Positions 8,731 to 18,081 of a stretch of DNA of 64,000 nt are shown piece by piece. The DNA is from an uncultured Ruminococcus sp. GTDB taxonomy: Bacteria > Bacillota > Clostridia > Oscillospirales > Ruminococcaceae. Location: contig CADAHS010000001.1 of NCBI GenBank assembly GCA_902787825.1, positions 138,063 through 202,062 on the forward strand, read 5' to 3'. Each line of letters begins with the position of its first letter. Position 1 is the first letter of the stretch. A program made the position numbers and the translations under genes. The notes beneath the pieces were generated by a model. That model did not search any database. It was not told the DNA's origin and worked only from the letters and a program-made list of their open reading frames with translations.

Positions 8731-10002
8731 ATGACTGAAAACTTGTTTGGAATAGATGAACGTATCCTCTCACTTGCTGACGAGGCTGAAAAAGAGTGTG
8801 AGCAGATGTTCGCACAGATAGATGAGATAGCTCGTTACAACGGCGAAAAGGTGCTCAAAGCCTTTATAGACAATCGTGTGAGTGAGAGCTGCCTCAAAGG
8901 TACCACGGGCTATGGCTACGGTGACTGCGGCAGAGATACTCTTGATAAGGTCTATGCTCAGGCTTTTGGCGGAGAGGACGCTATTGTTCGCCACACCTTT
9001 GTCAATGGCACTCATGCCCTTTCCACTGCGCTTTTTGGCGTACTGAGAATGGGAGATACACTGCTTTCCTGCGTCGGAAGACCTTACGATACGCTTGAAG
9101 GTGTGATCGGTCTGACAGGTGATAAGGATTCCGGCTCGCTTATAGATTTTGGCGTAAAGTACGATCAGGTCGATCTGATAAATGATCGTGACCCTGATCT
9201 TGATGCGATCGCAAAAAAAGCTAAAGCTGCAAAAGTAGCCTATATCCAGCGTTCAAGAGGATACTCTCTGCGCCCGTCACTCAGCGTTGAGATAATAGGA
9301 AAGATAGCTCAGGCTGCAAAGTCAGTAAATCCTGATATAATCGTTATGGTCGATAACTGCTACGGCGAGTTCGTTGAAAAGGCCGAGCCTCTTTCGGTCG
9401 GAGCAGACCTTATAATTGGCTCGCTTATCAAGAACCCCGGCGGAGGTATCGCAAGCACAGGCGGTTATATTTGCGGCAGGGCAGACCTTGTTGAAAAATG
9501 TGCTGACAGACTTACTTGCGTCGGAATGGGAAAAGAAGTCGGCTGTACGCTCTCACAGAACAGAGAAATGCTGCTTGGCTTTTTCCTCTCTCCGCAGACT
9601 GTCGCAAGCGCCGTAAAGACCTCTGTTTTTGCGTGCAGACTTTTTGAGAAGCTCGGATTTAAAACGTTTCCCGAGAGTAATGAAACAAGAACGGATATAA
9701 TCGCTTCGATATTGCTTGAAAACGAAAACAACCTGACGGCATTCTGTCAGGGAATTCAGAAAGGTTCGCCTGTTGACAGCTTTGTAACTCCCGAAGCGTG
9801 GGATATGCCCGGATATGAAAGTAAAGTTATAATGGCTGCCGGAGCATTCACAATGGGTGCATCTATCGAGCTTTCAGCCGATGCACCAATAAGAGAGCCG
9901 TTTGCTGTGTGGCTTCAGGGCGGTATAACTTACCCAAGCGGCAGAATGGGTATACTTGTTGCTGCAAACGAGATGTGTTTAAAAGGACATTTGAAATTCT
10001 GA
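8731..10002 (+). CDS. Methionine gamma-lyase family (aluminium-resistance-type) PLP protein
   Basis: A 423-residue pyridoxal-phosphate protein of the family once called aluminium resistance protein and related to cystathionine/methionine lyases. The cofactor lysine is probably in GSLIKNPGGG near residue 235. VDNCYGEF near residue 210 supplies the aspartate that contacts the pyridine ring, and GTHALSTALFG near residue 90 binds phosphate. A real lyase activity has been shown for few members, so the substrate is uncertain. AAAGGAAG precedes the ATG. It lies 28 bases before hprK and appears co-transcribed with it. Confidence 0.88.
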   Translation: MTENLFGIDERILSLADEAEKECEQMFAQIDEIARYNGEKVLKAFIDNRVSESCLKGTTGYGYGDCGRDTLDKVYAQAFGGEDAIVRHTFVNGTHALSTALFGVLRMGDTLLSCVGRPYDTLEGVIGLTGDKDSGSLIDFGVKYDQVDLINDRDPDLDAIAKKAKAAKVAYIQRSRGYSLRPSLSVEIIGKIAQAAKSVNPDIIVMVDNCYGEFVEKAEPLSVGADLIIGSLIKNPGGGIASTGGYICGRADLVEKCADRLTCVGMGKEVGCTLSQNREMLLGFFLSPQTVASAVKTSVFACRLFEKLGFKTFPESNETRTDIIASILLENENNLTAFCQGIQKGSPVDSFVTPEAWDMPGYESKVIMAAGAFTMGASIELSADAPIREPFAVWLQGGITYPSGRMGILVAANEMCLKGHLKF

Positions 10003-10048
10003 TGAGATCAACTGATTTTAAAATCCAAAAATGAAAGGACAGAAAACT

Positions 10049-11008
10049 ATGGCAGAAATATTCAGCGTAAAAGTAAAGGATATAGTCGATCAGCTCAACT
10101 GTGAAATGGTCTATTCGCCTGACTGTATAGATGATATTACCGTTACCGAGAACGACTGCAACAGACCGGGACTTCAGCTCATGGGTTTTTATGAGTATTT
10201 CAATGCGGAGCGTGTCCAGATCTGTGGAAATATGGAGTTCGCCTATCTTGCTTCACTTGACGAAACAACGAGATATCAGCGTATTGATGCGCTATTTGCT
10301 ACCAAGATCCCTCTGTTTATCGTTGCAAGAGGTCACGAGCTTTACCCTGAAATGCTTGAAATAGCGAAGAAATATGATGTCCCTATCGCAAGGACTAACG
10401 ACAGTACAACGGCATTTATCGCATCACTTATCGGTTATCTAAGCGTTGAGCTTGCCCCACGCATTACAAGACATGGCGTCCTTATAGAAGTCTATGGTGA
10501 GGGTCTGCTGATCGTTGGCGAAAGCGGAGTAGGTAAAAGCGAAACTGCGGTCGAACTTGTAAAACGTGGACACCGTCTTGTTGCCGACGATGCGGTTGAA
10601 ATAAGAAAGACTTCAAACAAAGTTCTTGTTGGATCTTCACCTGATAATATCCGTCATTTTCTTGAGCTTCGTGGTATTGGTATCATTAATACAAGAAGAC
10701 TGTTTGGTATGGGTGCTATCAAGGTAAGTGAAAAGATCGACCTTATTGTTGAACTTGAACCATGGGACAGCACAAAGATATATGACAGAATGGGCGTTGA
10801 CAATGAGTATACCGCTATCCTGGGTGTAAAAGTACCAAGCCTTACAATCCCTATCAAGCCCGGTCGTAACCTTGCTGTTATCCTTGAGGTCGCAGCTATG
10901 AACAACCGTCAGAAGAAAATGGGTTATAATGCTGCTGCTGAGCTTCTTGAAAACCTTGGCCTGCAAATGGATAAAAAGGATAAGGTCAAGAGCTGGGATA
11001 ATTTTTAG
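10049..11008 (+). CDS. hprK: HPr kinase/phosphorylase
   Basis: HprK phosphorylates and dephosphorylates Ser46 of HPr, linking sugar metabolism to CcpA-dependent gene control. The Walker A loop is GESGVGKS near residue 155, with RHGV a little upstream. The family signature RGIGIINTRRLFG lies near residue 208. I place the start at ATG 10049 because GAAAGGAC lies 10 bases before it and the product then begins MAEIFSVKVKDIV like other HprK proteins; an upstream ATG at 10031 has no ribosome site. The length is 319 residues. Its substrate HPr is encoded at 63381, with an intact Ser46. Confidence 0.95.
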   Translation: MAEIFSVKVKDIVDQLNCEMVYSPDCIDDITVTENDCNRPGLQLMGFYEYFNAERVQICGNMEFAYLASLDETTRYQRIDALFATKIPLFIVARGHELYPEMLEIAKKYDVPIARTNDSTTAFIASLIGYLSVELAPRITRHGVLIEVYGEGLLIVGESGVGKSETAVELVKRGHRLVADDAVEIRKTSNKVLVGSSPDNIRHFLELRGIGIINTRRLFGMGAIKVSEKIDLIVELEPWDSTKIYDRMGVDNEYTAILGVKVPSLTIPIKPGRNLAVILEVAAMNNRQKKMGYNAAAELLENLGLQMDKKDKVKSWDNF

Positions 11009-11050
11009 AAGTAAGAAATCAGAGATCAGAAGTTAGATATAAGAGATAGT
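11008..11050. repeat. Degenerate AAGTAAGA-type purine-rich repeat
   Basis: Short imperfect repeats of GAAGTAAGA / ATCAGAGATCAGAAGTTAGA fill the gap between hprK and the PHP gene. A very similar purine-rich run occurs before rimM (61385-61433). Confidence 0.5.
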
Positions 11051-11076
11051 TTAAAGAAAGTGAAGAGTGACTAACC

Positions 11077-11802
11077 TTGAAAATCATTGGTGATATGCAT
11101 ACGCATACACTTGCATCAACGCACGCATATTCAACTATAACTGAGAATTGCCGCAGTGCCTCACAAAAAGGCATAAAGGTCGTAGCAATGACTGACCATT
11201 GGGGCGAAATGCCTGATTCACCGCATATATGGCACTTTGATAATCTTCGTATCCTGCCAAGACAGATCTGTGGAGTAACGGTATTAAAGGGCGTTGAGAC
11301 CAATATACTTAATAACGATGGTGATCTTGATATGCCACGGAAAACTCTTGAAAATCTCGAGTGGGTAGTTGCTTCTATGCATAGACAGGTCTATCAGCCC
11401 TCTACGTCTGAAAATCATACAAGAGCCTATCTTAAAACAGCAGAAGATCCTATTGTTGATGTTATCGGTCATTGTACGACATCAATGTTCCCTATAGATT
11501 TTGAAAAGTGCATAAAAAAGTTCAAAGAATATGAAAAACTCGTTGAGATCAACGAAAGCTCAATTCTTTACAAAAAAGGCTCTTATGAGAATTGCTACGA
11601 AGTTCTGCGCCTTTGCAAAAAGTATGAGGTGCCCGTAGTTTTTGATTCTGATGCGCATTATTGTGAGCTTATCGGCGTAGTTGATACCGCTGAAAAAATC
11701 GCAAGGGAAGTTGATTTTCCTGAGCATCTTGTGATAAATGCCGACTATGAAAGACTGACGGAATATATCCATCGCCGACATCCTGATATAGAATTCCTTT
11801 AG
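11077..11802 (+). CDS. PHP domain phosphoesterase, YcdX type
   Basis: A 241-residue protein of the polymerase-and-histidinol-phosphatase (PHP) fold. The metal-binding motif DMHTHT is at residues 6-11, MTDHWG near 44, VVASMHR near 105, VIGHCTT near 130 and FDSDAHY near 190. These give the trinuclear zinc site typical of the YcdX branch, which hydrolyses small phosphate esters; the natural substrate is not known. The start is TTG at 11077, with a purine-rich GAAGAG upstream. It sits between hprK and murB, an order I associate with Clostridia. Confidence 0.88.
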   Translation: MKIIGDMHTHTLASTHAYSTITENCRSASQKGIKVVAMTDHWGEMPDSPHIWHFDNLRILPRQICGVTVLKGVETNILNNDGDLDMPRKTLENLEWVVASMHRQVYQPSTSENHTRAYLKTAEDPIVDVIGHCTTSMFPIDFEKCIKKFKEYEKLVEINESSILYKKGSYENCYEVLRLCKKYEVPVVFDSDAHYCELIGVVDTAEKIAREVDFPEHLVINADYERLTEYIHRRHPDIEFL

Positions 11803-11803
11803 A

Positions 11804-11828
11804 AAGGAGTGTCCAGATCTTTTTGGAC
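11804..11828 (+). promoter_or_regulatory. Ribosome site separated from the murB start by a small hairpin
   Basis: AAGGAG lies 27 bases before the murB ATG, normally too far. GTCCA and TGGAC (11811-11828) can pair and loop out the interval, which would leave about six effective bases between site and start. Confidence 0.4.
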
Positions 11829-11836
11829 AACGATGT

Positions 11837-12751
11837 ATGAGTATAGAAAAACTTATTGACACTGCAAATAAATACGGCTGTGAAATACTTATGAATGAAC
11901 CGCTTTCAGGGCATACTACATTTAAACTGGGCGGGCCGTGTACAGCAATGATTAATATCAAATCGACTGATTGTCTGAGCGAGCTTTTGAAAATCGCAAA
12001 AAGTGAGAAAATACGCACATACATTCTCGGAAAAGGCTCAAATGTTTTGTTTGACGACCGTGGATTCAATGGTGTTGTAATGCATATCGGAAACGAAATG
12101 TCTGAGATTACTCTTGATGATAACACGATAACTGCACAAGCCGGCTGCAGCCTTATGAAGCTTTGCAGGTTCGCAGCTGAAAATTCACTTTCAGGTCTTG
12201 AATTTGCATATGGTATACCCGGGACTGTTGGCGGTGCTGTGTTTATGGATGCTGGTGCTTACGGCGGTGAGATAAAGGATATTATCAAAAGCTGCAAAGT
12301 CGTTGAACCTGACGGAGAGATCAGAACTCTTACAGCTCAGCAGCTTAATATGTCATACCGTTACAGCAGTGTCCAGAACACCGGTGAGATCGTTTGTGAA
12401 GCAACTTTTGAGCTTCGTAAGGGCAGAAAAGACCATATCGAAGATAAAATGCTCGAACTTATGGGTAAACGCCGTGAAAAACAGCCTCTTGAATACCCGA
12501 ATGCAGGTTCGACTTTCAAACGTCCGGAAGGCTTTTTTGCCGGCAAGCTTATTCAGGACTGCGGCTTGCGTGGATTTGCAGTCGGCGGCGCTAAGGTCTC
12601 CGAAAAACACTGCGGTTTTGTTATCAATGCTGATAATGCAACATCTGCTGATGTTGTTTCACTTATAGAACAAGTACAAAAAATTGTACTTGAAAAGACG
12701 GGGCAGTTCCTTGAATGTGAGGTCAGGATCGTTCCGTATGAGGAGGTTTAA
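11837..12751 (+). CDS. murB: UDP-N-acetylenolpyruvoylglucosamine reductase
   Basis: MurB uses NADPH and FAD to reduce the enolpyruvyl group and form UDP-MurNAc, the second committed step of peptidoglycan synthesis. The 304-residue protein has the FAD-binding pattern YILGKGSNVLFDD near residue 55 and YGIPGTVGGA near 125. The proton-donor serine is in NAGSTFKRP near 223, and the C-terminal CEVRIV carries the active-site glutamate. It is the short type II form without the tyrosine loop, usual in Gram-positives. The ATG at 11837 follows an unusual spaced ribosome site. RapZ starts three bases after its stop. Confidence 0.95.
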   Translation: MSIEKLIDTANKYGCEILMNEPLSGHTTFKLGGPCTAMINIKSTDCLSELLKIAKSEKIRTYILGKGSNVLFDDRGFNGVVMHIGNEMSEITLDDNTITAQAGCSLMKLCRFAAENSLSGLEFAYGIPGTVGGAVFMDAGAYGGEIKDIIKSCKVVEPDGEIRTLTAQQLNMSYRYSSVQNTGEIVCEATFELRKGRKDHIEDKMLELMGKRREKQPLEYPNAGSTFKRPEGFFAGKLIQDCGLRGFAVGGAKVSEKHCGFVINADNATSADVVSLIEQVQKIVLEKTGQFLECEVRIVPYEEV

Positions 12752-12754
12752 AAA

Positions 12755-13612
12755 ATGCAGTTTGTTATCATTACAGGAATGTCAGGCTCAGGCAAGTCAA
12801 GCTGTGTTGATGTGCTTGAAGACATGGGCTATTACTGCATAGATAATATGCCTCCGGAGCTGATAGGAAAGTTCGTGGACATATGTAACCAGTCCGAGGG
12901 TAAGATAGATAAGGTCGCTTTTGTTATTGACATAAGAAGCGGAGAATGGTTCCTGAAACTCAAGGATACGCTTGAGATGCTTCGCCATGAGGATGTGGGT
13001 CTGAAGATAGTTTTTCTTGATTGCTCAGATGATGTTATTATCAGCCGTTATAAAGAAACGAGAAGAAAGCATCCGCTTGATGAAGTTTCGTTTGGCAACA
13101 TCAGAAAAGCTGTTGAAACTGAAAGGGAAACACTTGTTTCTATCAAGGCTATGGCGGATTACTATATCGACACCACTAATACTCATGTAAATGATTTCCG
13201 TGAAAGAATGCGAGAAATCTTTGCAGAAAGCACAGATTATATGCGAATCGACGTCCGCTCATTCGGATTTAAGTTTGGCTATATGCCTGAGGGCGACCTC
13301 GTTTTTGACGTTAGGTGCCTGCCGAACCCATTTTATGTTCCTGAACTCAAAAACCTTACGGGACTCAATCCCGAGGTCTATACCTATGTAATGAAGTTTG
13401 ACCAGTCAAAACGATTGCTGGACAAGCTGTGCAATCTTGTGGATTTTCTTATCCCGCTATATGAAAAAGAAGGCAAAGCCCAGCTTGTTATTGCTTTTGG
13501 CTGTACTGGCGGAAAGCACAGAAGCGTTGCTTTTGCAGAAGCGCTTGCTCACCATCTCCGAGAAAAAAATCATAAGATAAGGATACAGCACCGTGATATC
13601 GAAAAACGATAA
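12755..13612 (+). CDS. rapZ: RNase adapter / nucleotide-binding protein RapZ (YvcJ)
   Basis: A 285-residue P-loop protein with GMSGSGKS at residues 8-15 and the conserved C-terminal GCTGGKHRSVAFAEAL near residue 250. In enteric bacteria RapZ delivers the GlmY/GlmZ small RNAs that control amino-sugar synthesis. In Firmicutes the YvcJ role is less clear; it has GTPase/ATPase activity and touches competence. GAGGAGG precedes the ATG. The C-terminus overlaps whiA by 20 bases. The usual yvcJ-yvcK-whiA order is shortened here: yvcK is not between them. Confidence 0.95.
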   Translation: MQFVIITGMSGSGKSSCVDVLEDMGYYCIDNMPPELIGKFVDICNQSEGKIDKVAFVIDIRSGEWFLKLKDTLEMLRHEDVGLKIVFLDCSDDVIISRYKETRRKHPLDEVSFGNIRKAVETERETLVSIKAMADYYIDTTNTHVNDFRERMREIFAESTDYMRIDVRSFGFKFGYMPEGDLVFDVRCLPNPFYVPELKNLTGLNPEVYTYVMKFDQSKRLLDKLCNLVDFLIPLYEKEGKAQLVIAFGCTGGKHRSVAFAEALAHHLREKNHKIRIQHRDIEKR

Positions 13613-14555
13613 TTTCAATTCAGAAAAGGAGCAGTCCTTTTCCTACCGTGCAAAGCAGGAAATAATCCAAAGGATCAATTCAAGGGATAAAGCCGACGCT
13701 TGCCTTATGGGTGTACTTTTATGTGCAAATGAACTCAGTGCTGACAGTATAATCGTTCTGACCGAGAATAAACTGTTGTGTGATTTTTTTGTGCTCAATG
13801 TTGATCGTATTCTTGGTAAAAAAAACTCTGTAAAAATAACAAAGATACAACGTTCAGATACAGTAGTTCTTTACGATCTGAGGATCGCTTCAAAAGAGGA
13901 CAGGCTCAGCATTCTTGAATACTTTCAGCTTGATGAGAGCAGAGGTATGAGCTATGATGACCTTCCCAAAGCAAAGTATTATCCATATGTTGTCGGGGGT
14001 ATTTTTCTTGCCTGTGGAAGCGTCAATAATCCTGAAAAAAAATATCACATGGAGTTCGTTATGCCGACACTGGAGCTTTGCAATGCGCTTGGACTTCTGT
14101 TGATAGACAACTACGGGATAATTCCTAAACACGTTGAAAGAAAGCATTACCAGATAGTTTATATAAAAGACTCTGAAAACATCATAGATATTCTAACAAT
14201 GATGGGGGCGCAGATGTCCTCGTTAGAGATAATGAATGTCAAAATGATGAAAGAGGTCAAAAATAAGATCAATCGTTCAATGAACTGCGATAACGCCAAT
14301 ATCGACAAAGCACTTAATGCCGCTGAAAGACAGATCAGTGATATTGAGCTTATAGACAGCACAATGGGACTTGATTCTTTGCCGGATGATCTCCGGGAGA
14401 TCGCAAGGATCCGTTATGAAAACATTGATTTTACGCTTAAAGAGCTTGGTGCGGCACTTGATATACCTATCTCACGCTCGGGCGCAAATCACCGGATGCA
14501 GAGAATCGCAGAGATAGCCGAAAATATCAGAAAGGAAAAGGCAAAAAGGTCTTGA
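13593..14555 (+). CDS. whiA: DNA-binding protein WhiA
   Basis: WhiA (320 residues) joins an N-terminal LAGLIDADG-endonuclease-like fold (about residues 15-220, including KAQEI-like start and YVVGGIFLACGSVN) to a C-terminal helix-turn-helix (about 270-315, TLKELGAALDIPISRSG). In Streptomyces it controls sporulation; in Bacillus it affects division and chromosome segregation. The start is GTG at 13593, inside the rapZ coding sequence, with AAGGA 12 bases before it. The stop overlaps the TTG start of dnaE, so rapZ, whiA and dnaE are tightly coupled. Confidence 0.95.
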   Translation: MISKNDNFNSEKEQSFSYRAKQEIIQRINSRDKADACLMGVLLCANELSADSIIVLTENKLLCDFFVLNVDRILGKKNSVKITKIQRSDTVVLYDLRIASKEDRLSILEYFQLDESRGMSYDDLPKAKYYPYVVGGIFLACGSVNNPEKKYHMEFVMPTLELCNALGLLLIDNYGIIPKHVERKHYQIVYIKDSENIIDILTMMGAQMSSLEIMNVKMMKEVKNKINRSMNCDNANIDKALNAAERQISDIELIDSTMGLDSLPDDLREIARIRYENIDFTLKELGAALDIPISRSGANHRMQRIAEIAENIRKEKAKRS

Positions 14556-17500
14556 CGGATTTTGTTCATCTTCATCTTCACAGTGAATACTCTCTGCTTG
14601 ACGGTGCCTGCCGTATAAAAGAGCTTGTCAGGCTTGTTAAAGAGCTTGGACAGACAAGCTGTGCAGTTACCGATCATGGCAATATGTTTGCTGCTGTGGA
14701 GTTTTATAAAGCCTGTAAAGCCGAGGGTATCAAACCTATTATCGGCTGTGAAACATATGTTGCACCAAGAACGAGGCATGATAAGGCGGGAAAGATAGAT
14801 CAGTCGCCTTACCATCTTGTTTTGCTGTGCAAAAATGAAGTAGGCTACCGCAATCTTATAAAGCTTGTTTCACTTTCGTATACCGAAGGGTTTTATAGCA
14901 AGCCCAGAGTCGATAAGCAGCTGCTCAGGCAATACAGCAAAGGCCTTATCTGCCTTAGTGCCTGCCTTGCAGGAGAGATACCCAGAAAGCTCTTGAACGG
15001 AGATTATGACGGCGCAAAGCAGACTGCACTTGAATATAACGACATATTCGGACAGGGCAATTATTACCTTGAATTGCAGGATCACGATATTGACGATCAG
15101 AAAAGAATAATCCCGCTCATCGCTCGTCTATCCGCTGAAACAGGTGTTCCGCTGGTTGCTACCAATGATTGTCACTATTTAAGAAAGACCGATGCTCAGG
15201 CTCAGAGAGTGCTTGTATGTATATCTACCGCAACTACGCTTGATGATCCCAATAAGCTTGAGTTTCCAACGCAGGAGTTCTATGTAAAAAGCGGAGATGA
15301 AATGAGCCGGCTTTTTTCAAACTATCCTCAGGCGATCGGGAATACAGTTAAAATAGCTCAGCAGTGTAACGTTGAGTTTGAGTTTGGCAATACCAAGCTT
15401 CCGTATTTCCATATTGACGGAGTTGAAGATAACGAAAAGTTTCTGCGTGAAATGTGTCGCAAGGGACTTGAAAAGCGTTATGTACACCCAACGCAGCAAG
15501 CCAGAGAACGCCTTGATTATGAGCTTGATGTTATAACCAGAATGGGTTATACCGACTACTATCTTATAGTCTGGGATTTTATCAATTATGCTAAAACGCA
15601 TGGGATACCAGTTGGCTGCGGAAGAGGTTCGGGAGCCGGCAGCCTTTGTGCCTATTGTATTGGTATCACGGGCATAGACCCGCTTAAATACAATCTTCTC
15701 TTTGAGAGATTCCTGAATCCCGAACGAGTATCAATGCCAGACTTTGATGTTGATTTTTGTATGGAGGGCAGACAAAGGGTCATTGATTATGTTATCAATA
15801 AATATGGCTCTGATCATGTTGCTCAGATAGCTACTTTCGGTACTCTCGCTGCAAAACAGGCAGTCAGGGACGTAGCAAGAGTAATGGGACTATCATATCA
15901 GCTGGGTGATACCGTTTCCAAAGCTGTCCCGAGAAATCTGACTCTGTCTGAGGCAGTCAACAGCGTACCGGAGGTTAGCAAATTATATCACGGTGATGCA
16001 AAGATACACGAGCTTATCGACACTGCCATAAAGGTCGAAGGTATGCCAAGAAATGTTTCTACTCATGCCGCCGGAGTCGTAATTACAAAAGAACCGGTCG
16101 ACTTTTATGTTCCTGTGTATGCAAGAGACGGACAGGTCTCAACTCAGTATACAATGACTATACTTGAACAACTCGGATTGTTGAAGATAGACTTTCTTGG
16201 CCTTCGCAATCTGACGATTATCAACCATTGTGTACAGCAGGTGAAAAAAACTGTTCCGGATTTTGATATAAACAATATACCGCTTGACGATAAAATGGTA
16301 TATGATATGCTATCACAAGGAAAGACCGAGGGAGTTTTTCAGTTTGAAAGTGCTGGAATGACATCAACGATAACAAGATTGAAACCGACCGGTATCGAGG
16401 ATCTTATAGCTGTTATCTCACTTTACAGACCAGGTCCTATGGATTCGATACCAAGGTATATCCGCAACCGTCACGATCCGATGCTTGTGACCTATAAGCA
16501 CCCTCTTCTCAAAGATATACTTGAGGTCACCTATGGCTGTATCGTGTACCAGGAACAGGTCATGCAGATATTCCGTGTGCTTGCGGGATATTCATATGGC
16601 AGAGCTGATATTGTCCGCAGAGCTATGGCAAAAAAGAAAGCAGATGTTTTGCAGGCAGAAAGAAAAGCTTTTGTTTACGGAGAACCCGGTCAGTGCGTCG
16701 GTGCGATAGCAAACGGTGTTCCGGAGAAGGTCGCAAATGAGATCTTTGATGAGATGACGTCTTTTGCAAGCTATGCATTTAATAAATCACACGCTGCTGC
16801 ATACGCAACTATTTCTTATCAGACCGCTTATCTTAAATGCCATTATTATAAAGAATATATGGCTGCACTTATGACCAATGCTTTGCTTGACAGCACCGAT
16901 AAGCTTTTTGGATATATCGCTGATGTCACAGCAAACGGTGTCAAGGTACTTCCTGTGGACATAAACAAAAGCGGAAGGGGATTTTGTGTTACCGATGACG
17001 GTATAAGATTTGCTCTTCTTGCTGTAAAAAGTCTCGGTGAAGCATCTATAGCTAATATGATAAGTGAACGTGAGAAAAACGGTGAGTTCAGATCATTGTG
17101 GGATTTCTGCTCTCGTGTGAATGGCAGAGATATCAGCGTCCGTACTGTTGAGGCATTGATAAAAAGCGGTGCATTTGACTGCTTTGACAATAATCGTCAT
17201 GAGATGCTGGATGCCTGCGCAGAAATAATGTTATCTGCGACACGGGCAAAGGACGATAATCTTGAAGGACAGATCGACTTTTTCGGAATGTCCTCGCAGG
17301 ATATCACTCGTGATCTTGAAAAGCCTATCCCCAAACGTGATGAATTTTCAAGGCATGAACTTCTTGAATATGAACACGAAGCACTTGGAATGTATCTTTC
17401 AGGACACCCTGCCGATGAGTATATGGCGGTTGCAGCTGCCGATAAGTGCAATACTGCACAGCAGCTTATCGAGCATCATGAAAACTGCGGAGGCAAAGAT

Positions 17501-18016
17501 GAAGGCGAACAGGCAAAGCTTGTGGGAATGATAACTTCACGCCGGGATCTTAAAACCAGAAAAGGCGATATGATGAGCTTTGTTCAGATAGAGGATAAAA
17601 CTGCTTCGATAGAGCTTGTCGTTTTTCCTGAGCTTTATAATTCGTCGCTGAGTATGCTTTCAAACGGCAGTGTGATCTTTGTCAGTGGAAAAGTATCCGG
17701 CAGGGAAGACGAAAAACCTAAGATAATTGCTGAAAGGATACTCAGGGCTGAAAGCTACGTCAACAACTGCCTTAAAAAGGATATTTGCCTGAGGATAGAT
17801 TCAGGCAGCAAACAGCTGATTGACCAGGTGAGATCGCTTGCAGCCGGGTTTGTCGGCAGTGAAAGCGATAATGCGCTTATCATATATCTTTCAGACCTGA
17901 AAAAGAAAATTCGTCTTAAAGATGCTGCGTTTGTAAAGCTTGACAAGAACAATATCGAGAAGCTTGCTCAAATCGTGGGCAGTGATAATGCAGCGTTTAT
18001 GCAAAAAAACCGCTGA
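14552..18016 (+). CDS. dnaE: DNA polymerase III subunit alpha, DnaE type
   Basis: The 1154-residue catalytic subunit of a replicative polymerase. The N-terminal PHP domain starts FVHLHLHSEYSLLDG. The palm carries the catalytic PDFDVDF near residue 396, and KIDFLGLRNL near 545 holds a third acidic residue. Then come the thumb/fingers, a tandem helix-hairpin-helix, and an OB fold (about 985-1060) that binds single-stranded DNA. Firmicutes usually also have PolC; DnaE then extends primers. The start is TTG at 14552, overlapping whiA, with AAAGGAAAAGG upstream. Confidence 0.96.
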   Translation: MTDFVHLHLHSEYSLLDGACRIKELVRLVKELGQTSCAVTDHGNMFAAVEFYKACKAEGIKPIIGCETYVAPRTRHDKAGKIDQSPYHLVLLCKNEVGYRNLIKLVSLSYTEGFYSKPRVDKQLLRQYSKGLICLSACLAGEIPRKLLNGDYDGAKQTALEYNDIFGQGNYYLELQDHDIDDQKRIIPLIARLSAETGVPLVATNDCHYLRKTDAQAQRVLVCISTATTLDDPNKLEFPTQEFYVKSGDEMSRLFSNYPQAIGNTVKIAQQCNVEFEFGNTKLPYFHIDGVEDNEKFLREMCRKGLEKRYVHPTQQARERLDYELDVITRMGYTDYYLIVWDFINYAKTHGIPVGCGRGSGAGSLCAYCIGITGIDPLKYNLLFERFLNPERVSMPDFDVDFCMEGRQRVIDYVINKYGSDHVAQIATFGTLAAKQAVRDVARVMGLSYQLGDTVSKAVPRNLTLSEAVNSVPEVSKLYHGDAKIHELIDTAIKVEGMPRNVSTHAAGVVITKEPVDFYVPVYARDGQVSTQYTMTILEQLGLLKIDFLGLRNLTIINHCVQQVKKTVPDFDINNIPLDDKMVYDMLSQGKTEGVFQFESAGMTSTITRLKPTGIEDLIAVISLYRPGPMDSIPRYIRNRHDPMLVTYKHPLLKDILEVTYGCIVYQEQVMQIFRVLAGYSYGRADIVRRAMAKKKADVLQAERKAFVYGEPGQCVGAIANGVPEKVANEIFDEMTSFASYAFNKSHAAAYATISYQTAYLKCHYYKEYMAALMTNALLDSTDKLFGYIADVTANGVKVLPVDINKSGRGFCVTDDGIRFALLAVKSLGEASIANMISEREKNGEFRSLWDFCSRVNGRDISVRTVEALIKSGAFDCFDNNRHEMLDACAEIMLSATRAKDDNLEGQIDFFGMSSQDITRDLEKPIPKRDEFSRHELLEYEHEALGMYLSGHPADEYMAVAAADKCNTAQQLIEHHENCGGKDEGEQAKLVGMITSRRDLKTRKGDMMSFVQIEDKTASIELVVFPELYNSSLSMLSNGSVIFVSGKVSGREDEKPKIIAERILRAESYVNNCLKKDICLRIDSGSKQLIDQVRSLAAGFVGSESDNALIIYLSDLKKKIRLKDAAFVKLDKNNIEKLAQIVGSDNAAFMQKNR

Positions 18017-18064
18017 ACGTTTCAGCCGGTTATTATAAATCAGAGCTGTCCTTATCCGGACAGT
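18006..18064 (+). terminator. Two small hairpins after dnaE
   Basis: AACCGCTGAA pairs with TTCAGCCGGTT (one bulged G) across the dnaE stop, and CTGTCC pairs with GGACAG at 18047-18064 just before the next ribosome site. Neither has a strong T-run, so partial termination or mRNA processing is more likely than a full stop. Confidence 0.4.
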
Positions 18065-18081
18065 TGATTAGGAGGAATGGT

